Source: a virus
DNA length: 64,000 nt
Strand: one strand, 5' to 3'
Virus record (IMG/VR): IMGVR_UViG_3300028800_000071
Span: 1-64,000 of that record
Position numbers and translations under genes: made by a program. Under the pieces are notes generated by a model. It searched no databases. It was not told the DNA's origin and was given only the letters and a program-made list of their open reading frames with translations. Positions 50,568 to 58,815 of the stretch are shown in pieces. Numbering within the stretch: position 1 is the first letter of the stretch; every line of letters begins with the position of its first letter.

Positions 50568-51140
50568 ATGACAACCGCAAAGCGGACCCTCAACGGTCTG
50601 CGCATCGAAACCAAGAACCTTGCCGATCTCAAGGCGGCGCCCTACAACCCGCGCACGATCTCGCAAGAAGCGCTCAACGGGCTTGCGAAAAGCCTCGAAC
50701 GATTCGGCATCGTCGAACCGATCATCTTCAACGAACGTACCGGGCACGTCGTCGGCGGCCACCAGCGGCTCAAGGTCCTGGAGCATCAAAAGAAGCAGCA
50801 GACCGACGTGATCGTCGTCGATCTTGAGCTCAAGGAAGAAAAGGCGCTCAACGTCGCGCTCAACAGCGAGCATATTCAGGGCGAGTTCGACGACGAAAAA
50901 CTCGAGGCGCTGCTCAAAGAGATTCACGTGAGCGACAAAGAGCTATTCGACGGCCTGCGCTTCGAGGAGTTCGGCTTCAACATTGAAGCGCCGAATATCG
51001 ACGACGTGGTAGGCACGCCGAACATGGCCTTCGCCTCGAAGTTCGAGTGTATCGTCACGTGCAAAGACGAAGCCGAGCAGCGCGATCTCTACGAACGCCT
51101 GCAAGCCGAGGGCTACAAGGTCAAGGTTCTGCAACTGTGA
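50568..51140 (+). CDS. ParB-like nuclease-fold protein, 190 aa
   Basis: The ParB/sulfiredoxin fold is shown by LKAAPYNPRTISQEALNGLA, IVEPIIFN and the GGHQR motif (residues 63-67). Phage members of this family are commonly paired with DNA-modifying enzymes; they may target or nick DNA or act as CTP-type switches. It is coupled by a 4-bp overlap (GTGA) to the ABC-ATPase/GNAT gene. The C-terminal half has no recognised domain. Confidence 0.8.
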   Translation: MTTAKRTLNGLRIETKNLADLKAAPYNPRTISQEALNGLAKSLERFGIVEPIIFNERTGHVVGGHQRLKVLEHQKKQQTDVIVVDLELKEEKALNVALNSEHIQGEFDDEKLEALLKEIHVSDKELFDGLRFEEFGFNIEAPNIDDVVGTPNMAFASKFECIVTCKDEAEQRDLYERLQAEGYKVKVLQL

Positions 51141-52360
51141 TCGTCGAGCTCGAACTCAAATCGCCCGTATCGGATACGTTTCGCGTGCAGACGCTCGCGT
51201 CGCGCATGGATTACGAGCCTTCGGAGAGCACGACGTTTCGGCTCACGGCCGAGCTCCCGTCGCTCGACGAGAAGTGGAACGTCGGCCTGATCGTCGGACC
51301 GTCGGGCAGCGGCAAGACGCGGCTGCTCGAAAAGGCCTACCCGTCGTTCACAGACGCCGCCAAGTATCATTGGAAAGCCAAGTCGTTCATCGACGATCTG
51401 GCCGAGAAGGCGAGCGTCGAACAGATCTCGCTCGCGCTCACGTCAGCCGGCTTATCGTCCGTGCCGACGTGGATGCTGCCGTATCATCGCCTTTCCAACG
51501 GTCAACAGCAACGCGCTGCGATGACGCGCGCTCTGCTCGAAACCGATGAGATCGCCTTTGACGAGTTTTCGTCGATGCTCGATCGTGTGGTTGCTCGTAC
51601 GACGGCGATGGCCGTCGCGAAAACGATCCGTCGTGCCAACAAGCGGCTCGTTGTCGCCACCTGTCACTATGATATCGCTGAGTGGTTGGAAGCCGATTGG
51701 GTTTTCGATACTGCGACGGCGACGTTGGCAAGGGGGAAACTTCAGCGACCAAAGCTCGACATTACAGTCCATCCTGCACCGCGTTCTCTCTGGCCCCTCT
51801 TTGCGCCGTATCATTATATGAATCCGCGCCAAGCGCCGGCGGCGCGCTGCTTCATCGCCACGCTCAACGTCAAAGGCGAGGAGGCGATCTGCGGGTGGGT
51901 CAGCTTCGTGCCGGTGGCCGGCTACAAACACTATTGGCGCGGCCATCGCGCCGTGGTGCTGCCCGACTTTCAGGGGATCGGGATCGGCGCGCGGTTTCCG
52001 AGCGCGTGCTTCGATATTCTGAGCAAGGAAGATCCCAAGCGTCGTATCAGTACGATCACGGGTTCGATCGCGCTCAACGTTGCGAAGCAGCGGCAGAAGT
52101 GGTGGATTCTCACGCGCGCCCCGTCACGCATCACGGGTCGTGACGTGGGGACGTTGAAAGCGACGGCGCACCGATCGTTCGAACGTTTGACGACGACGTG
52201 GGTATTCGACGCGCCGAAGTACGACGCGAAAGCGAACGGCGAAGTGCCGCTTGATTACGACGCGTCTGCGTCTGATCAGACGAAGCGCGAAAGCGCGAAA
52301 GCGCAGACGCGAGGGCGCGTCAAGGGGGCGTCTGTGACGCGTTCAAAAGACGACGGGTGA
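51137..52360 (+). CDS. ABC-type ATPase fused to a GNAT acyltransferase domain, 407 aa
   Basis: GTG 51137 overlaps the ParB-like stop. Residues about 1-200 are an ABC ATPase: Walker A GPSGSGKT (54-61), signature LSNGQQQR (119-126), Walker B IAFDE (139-143), H-loop His177. Residues about 220-330 are GNAT-like, with CGWVSFVPVAGYKHYWRGHR leading to VVLPDFQGIGIGARF, the acetyl-CoA loop. The tail is low complexity and rich in charged residues. No membrane parts, so it is not a transporter. The GNAT part resembles the acyltransferase class that includes the Mu Mom DNA-modification protein; that role is inference. See findings. Confidence 0.8.
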   Translation: MIVELELKSPVSDTFRVQTLASRMDYEPSESTTFRLTAELPSLDEKWNVGLIVGPSGSGKTRLLEKAYPSFTDAAKYHWKAKSFIDDLAEKASVEQISLALTSAGLSSVPTWMLPYHRLSNGQQQRAAMTRALLETDEIAFDEFSSMLDRVVARTTAMAVAKTIRRANKRLVVATCHYDIAEWLEADWVFDTATATLARGKLQRPKLDITVHPAPRSLWPLFAPYHYMNPRQAPAARCFIATLNVKGEEAICGWVSFVPVAGYKHYWRGHRAVVLPDFQGIGIGARFPSACFDILSKEDPKRRISTITGSIALNVAKQRQKWWILTRAPSRITGRDVGTLKATAHRSFERLTTTWVFDAPKYDAKANGEVPLDYDASASDQTKRESAKAQTRGRVKGASVTRSKDDG

Positions 52361-52689
52361 CGTATCAGACGCGGGGGCGCGTTCAGACGCGTCAGGGGGC
52401 AGGGAAACGTCATATCCCGTCAGTCTTTCAGACGCGTTCAGAACGCGTCAGATCAGCATCGAACACCTGTTCGATACTTTCACGAATGGCAGCTTGCCCT
52501 GGTGGGCGGGCAAGCGTCGTTTTAAGCGTTTCCCTGCGTCCCTAGACCCCCCTAGCCCCCCGCAGCAGTATCAGACGCAGACGATTCTCAGACGCAGCAG
52601 GGGGCAGGGAAAGCGAGCCCCACGCGATTCTGTACGAAGCGCGTCTGAGAAGCGTCGGGGGGCGACGTTCAGATGTTCAGACGCGTCTG
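52262..52689. repeat. CAGACGC repeat and palindrome cluster
   Basis: Twelve copies of CAGACGC in either orientation, at 52262, 52268, 52304, 52328, 52366, 52384, 52429, 52572, 52589, 52641, 52678 and 52683. Perfect palindromes lie at 52269-52282 (CGTCTGATCAGACG), 52431-52449 (GACGCGTTC-A-GAACGCGTC) and 52677-52690 (TCAGACGCGTCTGA), plus ATCGAACA-CC-TGTTCGAT at 52458-52475. AGGGGGCAGGGAAA occurs twice. The cluster begins in the last 100 bp of the ATPase gene and fills the non-coding junction; no gene is called between 52361 and 52790. Confidence 0.8.
52492..52522 (+). terminator. Terminator for the plus-strand operon
   Basis: GCTTGCCC (52492-52499) pairs exactly with GGGCAAGC (52508-52515) around an 8-base loop, followed by GTCGTTTT. 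It would end the ParB/ATPase transcript. Confidence 0.65.
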
Positions 52690-52750
52690 ATCAGTACGTT
52701 CGGAAAGTGCTCACTTTTGGAACGCCGCGCGGCAGATCGCCGGATGCAAA

Positions 52751-52788
52751 AAAGAAAAGAGGGTCGCCTGATCGGCGGCCCTCTTTTT
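52751..52788. terminator. Bidirectional terminator at the convergent junction
   Basis: AGAGGGTCGCC (52758-52768) pairs with GGCGGCCCTCT (52774-52784) with one G-T wobble. A T-run follows on the plus strand and an A-run precedes it, which is a T-run for the minus strand. It lies 7 bp from the stop of the last minus-strand gene. Confidence 0.85.
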
Positions 52789-52790
52789 CG

Positions 52791-53198
52791 TTATCCGACG
52801 AGCGCGCTTATTCGCCGTCGAACGTGATCGGGTGGCGTCCACAGTCCTTGACGCCCGCTGGTTTTGATCGGCTCGATGCGTCGAACGTTGCGCAGCATCC
52901 AGCAGTAGGGTCCCGCTGCCCATGGCGGCAGATCGTCACCGAACTCGCGAACGTGAATCACGTCGACGAGCTCGGCGATCGCGACGATGCTGCTTCGCTG
53001 CGCCATCGCCTCGGCGCGCAGGCGATCGGACAGACGCCCGACGTTCGCCTCAACGGCGGCGAGATCGTCGAACGCTTTGCTGCCGGCGTGAATCAAGATC
53101 GTGCCGCGATACGGGGTCGGCCATGTACGATTCTCGATTCGTTTCCCGGCGTGCGTGATCGCCCACGCCCACGGCTGCCGCAGCGTGAGTGCTCTCAA
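52791..53198 (-). CDS. ASCH-domain protein, 135 aa
   Basis: MRALTLRQPWAWAITHAGKR, IENRTWPTPYRG and ILIHAG are the signature of the ASCH/PUA-like fold, a small RNA- or modified-base-binding domain. The TTG start overlaps the preceding stop (TTGA). In phages these proteins have been linked to modified nucleotides or RNA, but the substrate here is unknown. It is the last gene of the minus-strand block. Confidence 0.8.
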   Translation of the reverse strand: MRALTLRQPWAWAITHAGKRIENRTWPTPYRGTILIHAGSKAFDDLAAVEANVGRLSDRLRAEAMAQRSSIVAIAELVDVIHVREFGDDLPPWAAGPYCWMLRNVRRIEPIKTSGRQGLWTPPDHVRRRISALVG

Positions 53199-53461
53199 CC
53201 TTGCCTCTCTTTCCGATGCGCGCGATTGCGCCGTTGTGCCTGGCGCCGGCGATGCACGGCGTCCACGTACAGCGGTTCCTTGCCGCGTGATCTGGCATCC
53301 TGAACGACCCTAGTCGGGATTCGCTCGCCGCAGTTGCAGCCGCAGAGCGGATTCGCTTTGCATCCCGGGCAGTAGTCCTCCGTATGCCAGCCGTGATCGG
53401 GGCATTTGTCTGCGCCGCAGACGCAGGTCGTGCCCTGATCTTTTTTGTGGCGATGATTCAT
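53195..53461 (-). CDS. Cys/His-rich protein, 88 aa
   Basis: CVCGADKCPDHGW, CPGCKANPLCGCNCG: at least nine Cys in the first half, able to bind two zinc ions. The second half is basic (HRRRQAQRRNRAHRKERQG), a likely nucleic-acid-binding tail. Overlaps both neighbours. Confidence 0.6.
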   Translation of the reverse strand: MNHRHKKDQGTTCVCGADKCPDHGWHTEDYCPGCKANPLCGCNCGERIPTRVVQDARSRGKEPLYVDAVHRRRQAQRRNRAHRKERQG

Positions 53462-53706
53462 TCGTCGCCGTCCTCGTCCGTGACTTCTTCGATATCGTCG
53501 GCGAGCTTGTATTCGCTCTCGACGACGGGTCCGAAGAATACGGTGATATGCCCGACCCGTTCGTCGTCAACTTCGACTTCGACGTGCTCGGGTAGAACGG
53601 CGCTGAGAATCTCGGCGGCCGACGCTTCATCTTCCGCCTTGATCTCGGCGCAGAACCCGATTGGTCCGGTGCTGCTATTGCCGCAGCTGAAATGTACCAC
53701 TTTCAT
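53458..53706 (-). CDS. Acidic hypothetical protein, 82 aa
   Basis: Starts MKVVHFSCGNSSTGPIGFCA, then an acidic beta/alpha body ending in Glu/Asp. ATG 53706 overlaps the upstream gene's stop. A DNA-mimic character is conceivable from its charge. Function unknown. Confidence 0.6.
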   Translation of the reverse strand: MKVVHFSCGNSSTGPIGFCAEIKAEDEASAAEILSAVLPEHVEVEVDDERVGHITVFFGPVVESEYKLADDIEEVTDEDGDE

Positions 53707-54164
53707 TTGATGCCGTATCCTTTCAGCGCTTCGCCGATTTTGATGCCGAGGTTCTGTGCGTACCCAACCGAATCGCGGCATTCGGGCGCGTCGGTGTAGA
53801 TATCGTCGTGCGTCGTCGCCATCAGCGATCTCACGACTTCAAGGAACGAGCGCTTTACCGGCACGTCATCGCGCTCGATGTCGGCGGCGAGGTCGTTGCG
53901 AAGCGATTCAAGAACCGAGCGCGATACCATCATGCAGTTGAACTTGCCGGGGTCCGGCTCGCCGCGCAGCATTTGCCGAACGCGATGCAGATCGTCGATC
54001 AACGTATCGAGGCGATCATCGACTTGGCCGGCTTCCGGCTCGCGATTTTCGCCGTCGAGGCATTCGATGCGAATCGCCTCGAACAGCGGACTGTCGGGAT
54101 CGTGAAAGCCCTCGCTCATCGTTTCCCAGGCTTTCTCGAATTGTTTGGCGGTGATTCTCGGCAT
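53703..54164 (-). CDS. Helical hypothetical protein, 153 aa
   Basis: MPRITAKQFEKAWETMSEGF and a helical, acidic middle (RLDTLIDDLHRVRQML) with a Cys-containing end. TAAAGGAGAATCACTA precedes the start. Function unknown. Confidence 0.6.
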   Translation of the reverse strand: MPRITAKQFEKAWETMSEGFHDPDSPLFEAIRIECLDGENREPEAGQVDDRLDTLIDDLHRVRQMLRGEPDPGKFNCMMVSRSVLESLRNDLAADIERDDVPVKRSFLEVVRSLMATTHDDIYTDAPECRDSVGYAQNLGIKIGEALKGYGIK

Positions 54165-54622
54165 TAGTGATTCTCCTTTATCGCGAGAAAGTTGTTCGCG
54201 GCTTCTTTGTGCTTACACCACTTCTCGGCGTGACCGTCGGCGCAGGTGCAGGACGGACGCGACGAATCGGTCGTCCACGTTCCGTGCAGACGCTGACGCC
54301 GATGCTCTTGCATCCCTTGGACGTGAAACGCGTTCTCGATGCCGTCATCCCATACGGATATGAACCCGTTGGCGTTCTCTTGAACGGCGAGGTTCTCGCT
54401 CGGCGTGAGGCAGCGGCCTTCATGGCCGATGCCGACTTGCTCGATCTCGCGCCAATGCTCGTCGAGCAGTTGATTGGCGACGGTGATGATCTCAACGCCG
54501 GCGCCGTCCGTGTACGTGTTTTGGATGACGCCTTCTTGGCTCACGATGCCGACCGTGATCTCCGGCTCGATCTGCTCACCGCAGGCGAGGCAGGCGAGAT
54601 TCTCGTGTTTGCAATCGCTCAT
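54164..54622 (-). CDS. SWIM-type zinc protein, 152 aa
   Basis: The C-terminal CTCADGHAEKWCKHKEAA is a CxCx8CxH SWIM motif, used for DNA or protein contact. The N-terminus has a second pair (CLACGEQ). ATG 54622 overlaps the stop of the upstream gene. Shares the SWIM pattern with 59621-60286. Confidence 0.65.
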   Translation of the reverse strand: MSDCKHENLACLACGEQIEPEITVGIVSQEGVIQNTYTDGAGVEIITVANQLLDEHWREIEQVGIGHEGRCLTPSENLAVQENANGFISVWDDGIENAFHVQGMQEHRRQRLHGTWTTDSSRPSCTCADGHAEKWCKHKEAANNFLAIKENH

Positions 54623-55605
54623 AGAAAGTTCTCCACGGTTTCGACTTTGCCGGTGGCATAGTCGATATGACAGCCTCTGATCGGCGCGTTATAGCGGCGC
54701 CGCGCCGTCACGGCTTTCGCCATGGCGTTATCAAACGAGACGCTATCGCCGCGATGATAGGGGAAATAGTCGAATGCGACCGTCAGCGCGTGCTGTTCCT
54801 CTGGCGTCCACCAACACGGCATCACGTGTCCTGGGATATTGTGCGGCCAATAATCGGCGATGAAGCCGATCGCCTGGGGCGTTGACTTAAAAACGTACCA
54901 TTGAACCGGCGAGGCTTGCAGGTCTGGCGCGGCGTAGTACCGTTCTGCCTGCGGTCCGCTCTGGGTGAGGTCAATGGCGCCGACCATCTTGAGATATCGG
55001 CAACTGAGGCATTCGCCTTTGACGTTCTTGTCGAGCGGCTGATCGTGAATGCAGAGCACGTCGCGGACGTTCTGTTGATACGCATCATCGCGGTCGTAAG
55101 TCACCGTGTCGAGCATCCATTCGCTTACAGGGTCCGTGCCGTCGCCGATCTGCTCGGGTTCGTACATGGTGCCGTCGGCGTTGTAGTAGATAATCCGGTC
55201 GCCAGACAGAATCTCGCGCAGGCGCTTCTCGGCGATCTCGGCGTCGGCGGCGCGAACCCAGAAGGCTTCGTAAACGACGCGATTGATCTTGATCAGATAT
55301 TCGCGCGCGCCGTCGGCGACGGGGCGCTTCGGTGCGGCTTCTTCACGATTCGGTCCCCATTGTTTGGGAAACGATTGGAACTCGTGATGCGGAAATGGAC
55401 AGTTGCCGACGACGCAGTACGGCTTCGGGTCCTCGCATTCGGCCGTATGCTCGTGATCGACCAAGCATTGCTCGGCCGCAGCGGGGAACTCGTGATCGCG
55501 AAACGTGTCGCCGCAGACGAAGCAGGGTTCATCTTCGGTGCCACGGAGCTCGGCGATGCCGTCGGTGATCACTTTCAATAGATCGGTGATGGTCTGAATA
55601 CTCAT
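54619..55605 (-). CDS. Cys/His-cluster protein, 328 aa
   Basis: Starts MSIQTITDLLKVITDGIAEL after GGAGATTCCAA. The N-terminal part repeats a Cys/His unit (CFVCGDTFRDHEF, CVVGNCPFPHHEF), and a further CIHDQPLDKN...CLSCRYL lies in the middle, so two or three zinc sites are likely. The C-terminal half is an unknown alpha/beta domain. Function unknown. Confidence 0.6.
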   Translation of the reverse strand: MSIQTITDLLKVITDGIAELRGTEDEPCFVCGDTFRDHEFPAAAEQCLVDHEHTAECEDPKPYCVVGNCPFPHHEFQSFPKQWGPNREEAAPKRPVADGAREYLIKINRVVYEAFWVRAADAEIAEKRLREILSGDRIIYYNADGTMYEPEQIGDGTDPVSEWMLDTVTYDRDDAYQQNVRDVLCIHDQPLDKNVKGECLSCRYLKMVGAIDLTQSGPQAERYYAAPDLQASPVQWYVFKSTPQAIGFIADYWPHNIPGHVMPCWWTPEEQHALTVAFDYFPYHRGDSVSFDNAMAKAVTARRRYNAPIRGCHIDYATGKVETVENFL

Positions 55606-55700
55606 TTGGAATCTCCTACGGATTTGATGCGTTTTGAATGTTGACGCCGCCAATCAAACAACTTCTTGATTCGCGGGTCGCGTTGTCGTAGACGCCTCAT
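55602..55700 (-). CDS. 32-residue basic peptide
   Basis: ATG 55700-55698 overlaps the stop of the upstream gene, and its own stop overlaps the ATG at 55605, so it links the two. Very basic (MRRLRQRDPRIKKLFDWRRQ). Likely nucleic-acid binding or a coupling leader. The recurring CGTAGGAGA ribosome site of the next gene lies inside its 3' end. Confidence 0.5.
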   Translation of the reverse strand: MRRLRQRDPRIKKLFDWRRQHSKRIKSVGDSK

Positions 55701-56299
55701 TGCTGACGAGCCTCGACGACGCCGCAGAACTTGCATGACGCGGCATGACTGAGACGATAGCGCCAGACGAGAAGCGCCGCGCAGCAGAAGCAATCGCGGC
55801 ATTCATGCCGATTGTCCGTACTTACGGCCGCCTGGCGCTTGAGCTCCTTGTCGTCGAGCGGCCACGCATTCGCCAACTGCTCGTTGAACGATACGCCGTC
55901 GTCGATGATTCGCTCGACCCCCAGGATGACGTTCGTTCGGCGAGCGATATCGTTCGCGTACGTGAGCGCTTCTGCTTCGGTCGGACAGACCGTGCCGTCG
56001 CCGACTTTCCAGATGCCATACCCGGCGTCGAACCCGATCACCGTGCCGACGGCATCGCCGTGATCGTAGCAGAGAATCGGCGAGACGCGGACGGATTCGA
56101 GATCGTACTTCTCATAGACTTGCGCGAGCTTGTCGCCGGGGTTATTGGCGAAGATCGCGTGCGCCCATTCGGCGGCATCCTCGAACTTGTCGAAGTGCGC
56201 GCCGCCTTGGTTCTCGCGCAGCAGTACGCGAAGCCCGCTTTTCTTTTCGCGGATCGTCGGCGCGAATCGCAGACGAGTCGAGAGCGGATAGTCTGGCAT
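55697..56299 (-). CDS. Hypothetical protein with C-terminal zinc ribbon, 200 aa
   Basis: MPDYPLSTRLRFAPTIREKK at the start, an alpha/beta body with FEDAAEWAHAIFANNPGDKL, and a Cys-rich end (HECRDCFCCAALL, CKFCGV). The frame opens much further upstream, but ATG 56299 overlaps the preceding stop. Function unknown. Confidence 0.6.
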   Translation of the reverse strand: MPDYPLSTRLRFAPTIREKKSGLRVLLRENQGGAHFDKFEDAAEWAHAIFANNPGDKLAQVYEKYDLESVRVSPILCYDHGDAVGTVIGFDAGYGIWKVGDGTVCPTEAEALTYANDIARRTNVILGVERIIDDGVSFNEQLANAWPLDDKELKRQAAVSTDNRHECRDCFCCAALLVWRYRLSHAASCKFCGVVEARQQ

Positions 56300-57126
56300 T
56301 AGTTGTTCTCCCACAGGAAGCCCGCGCCGACGATCAAGCGTTTGAACGCCTTCATGAGCGACGGGTGTCGTGCTTCGAGCGCGGCGCGTAATGCGTCTGG
56401 CTCTTGCATGAGATCTGCGTCGGTCGCCTCTGGCCAAATGGCGGTGCGGCGCGCGTGATCGAGTTGGCGTTCCTTGCCCTCTCCGATGCGCTCTGACTGA
56501 ACCCATTTCAGGACCGGCGTCGTTGGCAGATCATCGCCGTCGTGCCGTTCCTTGAGGATGAAAAGCGGGACCGTTTCGAGGCCAGCATACTTGAGGCCGG
56601 TCGGCGTATCGCTCAGTTTCACGCCAACGCCGAGTGGGGCGCCGGTGATGGCGTGCAGTTCCCACATTTTCAATCCGCTTCGCGTCGTCAACGGTTGGCG
56701 TTCGCCTTTGCGTAGCCCCCAACAGTCACGATCGCCGGCGTGATAGATCGTATTGGCGACGTAATGCATCGGCGCGTCGCTGCTCGTCAAGTGCCATGGA
56801 ATGAACGGCGCGAGCTCGGGGAATACGCTAGCGATCTCGTCGTGCATACAGCCGCCGGCCTCAATGTCATGGCGGCGCCTGCTGGCGGCGGTCGTCACGC
56901 CGGCCGTAATCGCGAACGTGTTGTGCCCGTTGCGGCATTCGTCGTCGAATCGAAGGTTGACGGTCATGCGGCCGCCGGGGCCGTAGTCGTCGATCGGCCG
57001 GCTGGACTTCCATTCTTGCTTGCAGAAGCAGCCTGGCTTTTCGTCCTCTCGCGCCGTGACGGCGAACATTCGGCCTTCGACGCCGTTGATCGTGTGCTCG
57101 TGTTCTTGCTTGATGATCGGGTTCAC
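56299..57126 (-). CDS. Hypothetical protein, 275 aa
   Basis: Contains a Cys/Trp-rich first half (CFCKQEWKSSRPIDDY, CRNGHNTFAITAG) and a central HAGDRDCWGLRKGERQPL region. Tight overlaps on both sides. No family recognised; enzymatic activity cannot be judged. Confidence 0.6.
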   Translation of the reverse strand: MNPIIKQEHEHTINGVEGRMFAVTAREDEKPGCFCKQEWKSSRPIDDYGPGGRMTVNLRFDDECRNGHNTFAITAGVTTAASRRRHDIEAGGCMHDEIASVFPELAPFIPWHLTSSDAPMHYVANTIYHAGDRDCWGLRKGERQPLTTRSGLKMWELHAITGAPLGVGVKLSDTPTGLKYAGLETVPLFILKERHDGDDLPTTPVLKWVQSERIGEGKERQLDHARRTAIWPEATDADLMQEPDALRAALEARHPSLMKAFKRLIVGAGFLWENN

Positions 57127-57503
57127 TTGATGATCTCCTCGGTGAGTTCAATCTCGACGACGAAGGGATGCTGACAGCAGCGGAAGCGATTGCCGCTCCC
57201 GTCAACGTCGATCAGCGGCGCATAGCATCCCATGCTCGGGCAGACGACGATGCCGGTGCCGGCGGCGTTGATGCGCTTCTCGGCCACGTCAACGAGAACG
57301 GCGAGCGCCTCTTGGCTCCCCATTGTGAGCCCTTCGCGCGCATCGGTGATCGAGATCGGCTTGAGGCCGCGCTCGACGCAGGTCTGGCACGTGTCGCCGT
57401 AACAGCCGCCGTGCCGAATGCAGGCGAAGCTCGGCCCTTTGACGGTCACGTACTCGTACTCTGGCTCCCGGGCTTGCGCCGGTGTGATATGATCGTTTTG
57501 CAT
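57123..57503 (-). CDS. Cys-rich hypothetical protein, 126 aa
   Basis: ATG 57503 follows CGTAGGAGAATCCCTA. Three Cys groups (CIRHGGCYGDTCQTC, CPSMGCY, RCCQHPF) suggest a zinc-binding fold. It lies downstream of the clamp gene, separated by a hairpin at 57533-57560. Confidence 0.6.
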   Translation of the reverse strand: MQNDHITPAQAREPEYEYVTVKGPSFACIRHGGCYGDTCQTCVERGLKPISITDAREGLTMGSQEALAVLVDVAEKRINAAGTGIVVCPSMGCYAPLIDVDGSGNRFRCCQHPFVVEIELTEEIIK

Positions 57504-57532
57504 TAGGGATTCTCCTACGGGTTCTGAGTGCA

Positions 57533-57560
57533 GGGGCGACGGGGTAAAACCCGCCGCCCC
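57533..57560. other. GC-rich hairpin between the clamp gene and the next minus-strand gene
   Basis: GGGGCG-A-CGGG pairs with CCCG-C-CGCCCC with one mismatch around a GTAAAA loop. The T-run (CTTTTTGTTTT) lies on its plus-strand side, the wrong side for minus-strand termination, so it may be an RNA-processing or antisense-termination element. Confidence 0.6.
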
Positions 57561-57579
57561 CTTTTTGTTTTCCAGCCGC

Positions 57580-58815
57580 TTACTGCCGAAGCGGCATGAT
57601 GATGCAGTAATCGCCGGTCCGATTCGCCAGGACGAGCGGCGAGAGCGGGTTGTGCAGGTCGGCTTCGATCTGCTCGTAATCGTCGAACGACGACAGGCAG
57701 CTGGCGAGATACTCGGCATTGAAGGCAATGCTCATATCGTTCGCGAGCGGCTTGGGCGCCGGTTCGGTGAACGCGACGAGACGCGTGAACTTTCCTTTCG
57801 TCTCGCTCTCGGCGTTGATCTCGACGGCGTTGCCCTTGGCAAGGAACAGGAGTTTGATCAACGATGCGCGGTCGCTGGCCACTTTGCCGGCGGCCGTCAC
57901 GGCGGCGATCATTTCATCCACGGGGATACTGACTGTGCCGCTGATCATAGCCTTCGCCGGATAGACGGCTTCGTAGTTCGGGTACTGACCGTCCACGCAG
58001 CGGCAGATCACGGTGATGCCGTCGCTCACGGCGATGGCGTACGTGGTGTTGGCCTTGACGGTGATCGAGACTTCGACTTCGCTGGCCTTCGGCAGAACTT
58101 TCATCATCGCTCTAGCGAATACGGGAACGACGATGGCCTTGCCGCCGGTGCCCTTCTTCTCTTGATCGCCGGTGAACGAATCACGAACGACGGCATCCTC
58201 GATCTGGAAGTGTCCCATTTTGTAGCCGTCCGTTGCGGTGATCGCTGCGCCGGCGTTGCCTTTGATTTCGAGCAGCGTGCTCATGAGCGTGGCGCCGCGC
58301 GCTTGTTCGTCGCTCGCGTGCTTACTGCATTTGAGGAACGCCACGCGTACGTTGTCCGTCGGCGCGAGGAAGGCCGCGATGCGTTCGCCGTCGGTTGGCG
58401 GATAGGCGGGGAGGTCCTCGGCCGGCAGAGTGGGCAGCGTGACGCTGCCAATTCCCCACCCGAGATCGTCGGCGCTGGCGAGGGAGAGTTTATCTGCCTC
58501 GAACGTCAAGCGAACGTTCCCGTGAACGCCCTTGAGCATTTCCTTGAGCGCCTTGGGGCTAACGGTCGTTTCACCGGCGGTGATGCCGACGGCCGGGACT
58601 TCGGCGATGATGCGCGTTTCGAGATCGGTTCCCGTGATCGAGAGTTTGCCGGTGCGGTGATCGGCGCTCAGTTTCACGTTCGCCAAGATCGGCGTATGCG
58701 AATGCGTGTTGACGGCGAGCAAGACTTGCGTGAGTGCCTTGACGAGATTCTTGGCGTCGGTGACGACGACGGCGGGTTCGAGTTTGGTTTGTGCTTGTGC
58801 CATGTTGATATTCAT
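57580..58815 (-). CDS. dnaN: DNA polymerase III beta sliding clamp homologue
   Basis: 411 residues. Three-domain clamp pattern: NLVKALTQVLLAVNTHSHTP (domain 1 opening), ITGTDLETRI, a central ATDGYKMGHFQIEDAV, and a C-terminal KLLFLAKGNAVEINAES, ANDMSIAFNAEYL and CIIMPLRQ, the PMRL-like end that forms the partner-binding pocket. It encircles DNA and tethers polymerases. ATG 58815 overlaps the upstream stop (ATGA); ATG 58803 is an alternative. It is the only recognisable replication protein here; it probably replaces or competes with the host clamp. Confidence 0.85.
   Translation of the reverse strand: MNINMAQAQTKLEPAVVVTDAKNLVKALTQVLLAVNTHSHTPILANVKLSADHRTGKLSITGTDLETRIIAEVPAVGITAGETTVSPKALKEMLKGVHGNVRLTFEADKLSLASADDLGWGIGSVTLPTLPAEDLPAYPPTDGERIAAFLAPTDNVRVAFLKCSKHASDEQARGATLMSTLLEIKGNAGAAITATDGYKMGHFQIEDAVVRDSFTGDQEKKGTGGKAIVVPVFARAMMKVLPKASEVEVSITVKANTTYAIAVSDGITVICRCVDGQYPNYEAVYPAKAMISGTVSIPVDEMIAAVTAAGKVASDRASLIKLLFLAKGNAVEINAESETKGKFTRLVAFTEPAPKPLANDMSIAFNAEYLASCLSSFDDYEQIEADLHNPLSPLVLANRTGDYCIIMPLRQ

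Noticed and set aside
51137-52360. ABC transporter
   Set aside because: ATPase motifs are present, but there is no permease partner, no membrane segment, and a GNAT domain is fused at the C-terminus.
52449-52800. Protein-like stretch in the palindrome-rich junction (begins QISIEHLFDTFTNG)
   Set aside because: The first 20-odd residues look coding, but there is no start codon with a ribosome site and the frame runs through repeats and terminators into the antisense of the ASCH gene. It may be a gene remnant, not supported enough to call.
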